Assembly: GCA_036897625.1 (NCBI GenBank)
Contig: JAYMTA010001334.1
Location: forward strand, 1-20,563
Direction: 5' to 3'
DNA length: 20,563 nt
Source of the DNA: Pelargonium cotyledonis
Taxonomy: Eukaryota > Streptophyta > Magnoliopsida > Geraniales > Geraniaceae
Both the position numbers and the translations under genes were made by a program. The notes beneath the pieces are model-generated. The model did not search any database, was not told the DNA's origin, and was given only the letters and a program-made list of their open reading frames with translations. This document shows, in pieces, positions 19,501-20,563 of this stretch. Positions within the stretch are counted from its first letter, which is position 1; each line of letters begins with the position of its first letter.

Positions 19501-20074
19501 TCATGTTCTAAGGATGCAAATAAGAGTGATAAATTCTTGAAGGGCTCTAGTAAATAACTACACTTTACTTTCATATATGGTTTTGCTAACTTTTCTCTTT
19601 CATGTTTTAAGGATGCAAATAAGAACGATAAATTCTTGAAGGGCTCTGCTAAACAACCAAAATATCGTCCACCTGTAGGAAACAGCCCAAGCAAGTTAAT
19701 TCCCCGGCAAATTGTTTGTAAGATAAATTATGAAGCAATATAAATCATTGAATGTGAGAATGATATATAGCTACTGTACTGACCTAGATATATGTATATG
19801 GTTGGCAGCTTCCTTGTACAAGGGAAAGACTACCAGTACACATGGAGTTTCTGATGCGGCGGAGAAGTTGTCAAATATGACAATTAGCTCGCGCAGACAC
19901 TCTTCTTCTGTTGGTCAGCCTCTTCCCCCACCCATGAAGGCTTCTTCTGTTGGTCAGCCTCTTCCCCCACCCATGAAGGCTGGGGGATGGCGCGGTCAAC
20001 CTGGGGACATGTTTCCCAAAAGATCTCAAGAGATTCATCCTGTTAGGAGTTACTCACGAAAAGTCGCAGGGTGA
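16565..20074 (+). CDS. MHK: MAK/MHK-type serine/threonine kinase (CDKF-like); 15 coding exons
   Basis: Exons 16565-16572, 16652-16730, 16829-16897, 16972-17061, 17148-17286, 17650-17752, 17841-17893, 18004-18070, 18214-18322, 18609-18674, 18782-18850, 18966-19029, 19139-19284, 19612-19717 and 19809-20074 join in phase to 477 residues. The ATG lies in an 8-nt coding start so that [18 protein letters not shown] is complete. The kinase domain spans about 4-285: glycine loop GDGTFG (11-16), catalytic lysine K33 (VAIKK), HRDLKPEN (123-130), DFG (142-144), TEY activation motif (156-158), APE (166-168). The insert and TEY place it with MAK/ICK/MOK kinases, in plants called MHK or CDKF-4. All catalytic residues are intact. 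The C-terminal tail is basic and Ser/Pro-rich without a known domain and includes two identical 13-residue repeats. MAK kinases act in cell-cycle, meiosis and ciliary control in animals; the plant role is little known. Exon 14 follows a duplicated acceptor region, so splicing there may vary. Confidence 0.92.
19031..19056 (+). repeat. (TC)8(AC)5 compound microsatellite beside a splice donor
   Basis: TC repeats (19031-19046) followed by AC repeats (19047-19056) start within the donor dinucleotide of kinase exon 12 (GT at 19030-19031). The donor therefore reads GTCTCT, a weak match to the plant consensus. Length changes in this repeat would alter the donor context but not the exon sequence. Confidence 0.7.
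19444..19645 (+). repeat. Tandem duplication (103 + 99 bp) copying a splice acceptor and exon start
   Basis: Copy 1 (19444-19546) and copy 2 (19547-19645) both begin CTAGTAAATAACTAC and end TTCTTGAAGGGCT. They differ by roughly ten substitutions and a few small gaps. Each includes the pyrimidine tract, the AAG acceptor and the exon start encoding DANK(S/N)DKFLKG. In the phase from exon 13, copy 2 stays open and continues into the tail, while copy 1 reads into TAA at 19555-19557. Copy 2 is therefore the productive acceptor. Confidence 0.85.
19902..19979 (+). repeat. Perfect 39-bp tandem repeat in the last kinase exon
   Basis: 19902-19940 and 19941-19979 are identical and in frame, giving [13 protein letters not shown] twice (residues 422-434 and 435-447). 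The unit is proline-rich (PLPPP), a possible SH3/WW-type or profilin-like ligand by composition only. The identity points to a recent duplication; the length of 39 bp preserves the frame. Confidence 0.9.
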
Positions 20075-20563
20075 AAAGGATTGCACTTGTTAAGTGGACT
20101 AGTTTCCATGATCATCATCATATCTTATAGATGATATATATAATGTGTATGAAATTGGTCTAATTTTATGACTTATGTCGAGCTCTATTTTGGTGTTGTC
20201 TCACGTATAATCAGCTTTTCGAAGCTAAACCTACATTGTCCTATGTTACTTTATGTTGGTGTGAAAACACTTATGGTACAATGACTGGTCAATAATAATT
20301 TGTGTATCTATGTTTGCGTTCCATTGGTATAATACATTATCAATATTATGTACTGCTGTTGCATTGTCTTGTAAACGCAAGTCTCAGCTCCCAAAATTAA
20401 TGAATAGTGCGATGCAAGGGAAAGTAAATGATAATTGTTATTTGAATTATATTTAAAACTAACAAAACAAAAATAAACCTTTATTTAATTATGTTATGTT
20501 TTATATTTAAATTTTATGTAGTTCTATATAATATTAAAAAAACTTAAAAATATAGGACCCGAT
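20075..20563 (+). terminator. 3' UTR of the kinase gene and AT-rich downstream flank
   Basis: After the TGA at 20072-20074 the trailer is AT-rich. AATAATAAT at 20291-20299 and TGTAA-type motifs near 20370 are plausible polyadenylation signals. From about 20400 to the end the sequence is very AT-rich, and I see no further gene. Confidence 0.4.

Noticed and set aside
19455..19694. Minus-strand frame with internal repeat (EPFKNLS twice)
   Set aside because: The repeat only reflects the tandem DNA duplication on the + strand; there is no independent coding evidence.

Overview
The window looks like nuclear DNA of a flowering plant, most likely a core eudicot. It is AT-rich, the coding exons are interrupted by many short T-rich GT...AG introns, and all three genes belong to plant-typical families with plant-style leader introns. 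I cannot name the species. There is no operon, CRISPR array, rRNA or convincing tRNA. I found no previously undescribed multi-gene system. The unusual material is duplications, candidate cryptic exons, upstream ORFs and small repeat structures.

Layout: three complete protein-coding genes, all on the + strand, head to tail. (1) Positions 2422-5335 (leader from about 930, with a 1.4-kb leader intron) encode a 597-residue type II membrane protein of the plant PMT family, closest to Arabidopsis PMT20/PMT21 (ERD3). (2) Positions 7160-12521 encode a 751-residue CWF19-like 2 protein, a spliceosome-associated factor with a basic/serine-rich N-terminus and the CwfJ C-terminal domains. (3) Positions 16565-20074 encode a 477-residue MAK/MHK-type (CDKF-like) serine/threonine kinase. 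Its leader starts near 14270, is spliced and carries upstream ORFs. All exon joins were checked for reading phase and are consistent.

Between genes: 1-600 is AT-rich and empty. About 6240-6630 is a GC-rich island ending in a short A-tract that may be a retroposed fragment. About 12780-14100 is a 1.3-kb gap with a cluster of GGCCCA promoter motifs, a GAAGCA microsatellite and a possible minus-strand LTR/TRIM-like remnant. 20,075 onward is the kinase 3' UTR and AT-rich flank.

The most notable features are in the kinase tail. A tandem duplication of about 100 bp copies a splice acceptor plus the start of an exon, giving a candidate alternative splice that would truncate the protein. A perfect 39-bp duplication in the last exon gives two identical 13-residue proline-rich repeats. 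The three genes have no evident joint function (Golgi methyltransferase, splicing, signalling); their adjacency looks ordinary.
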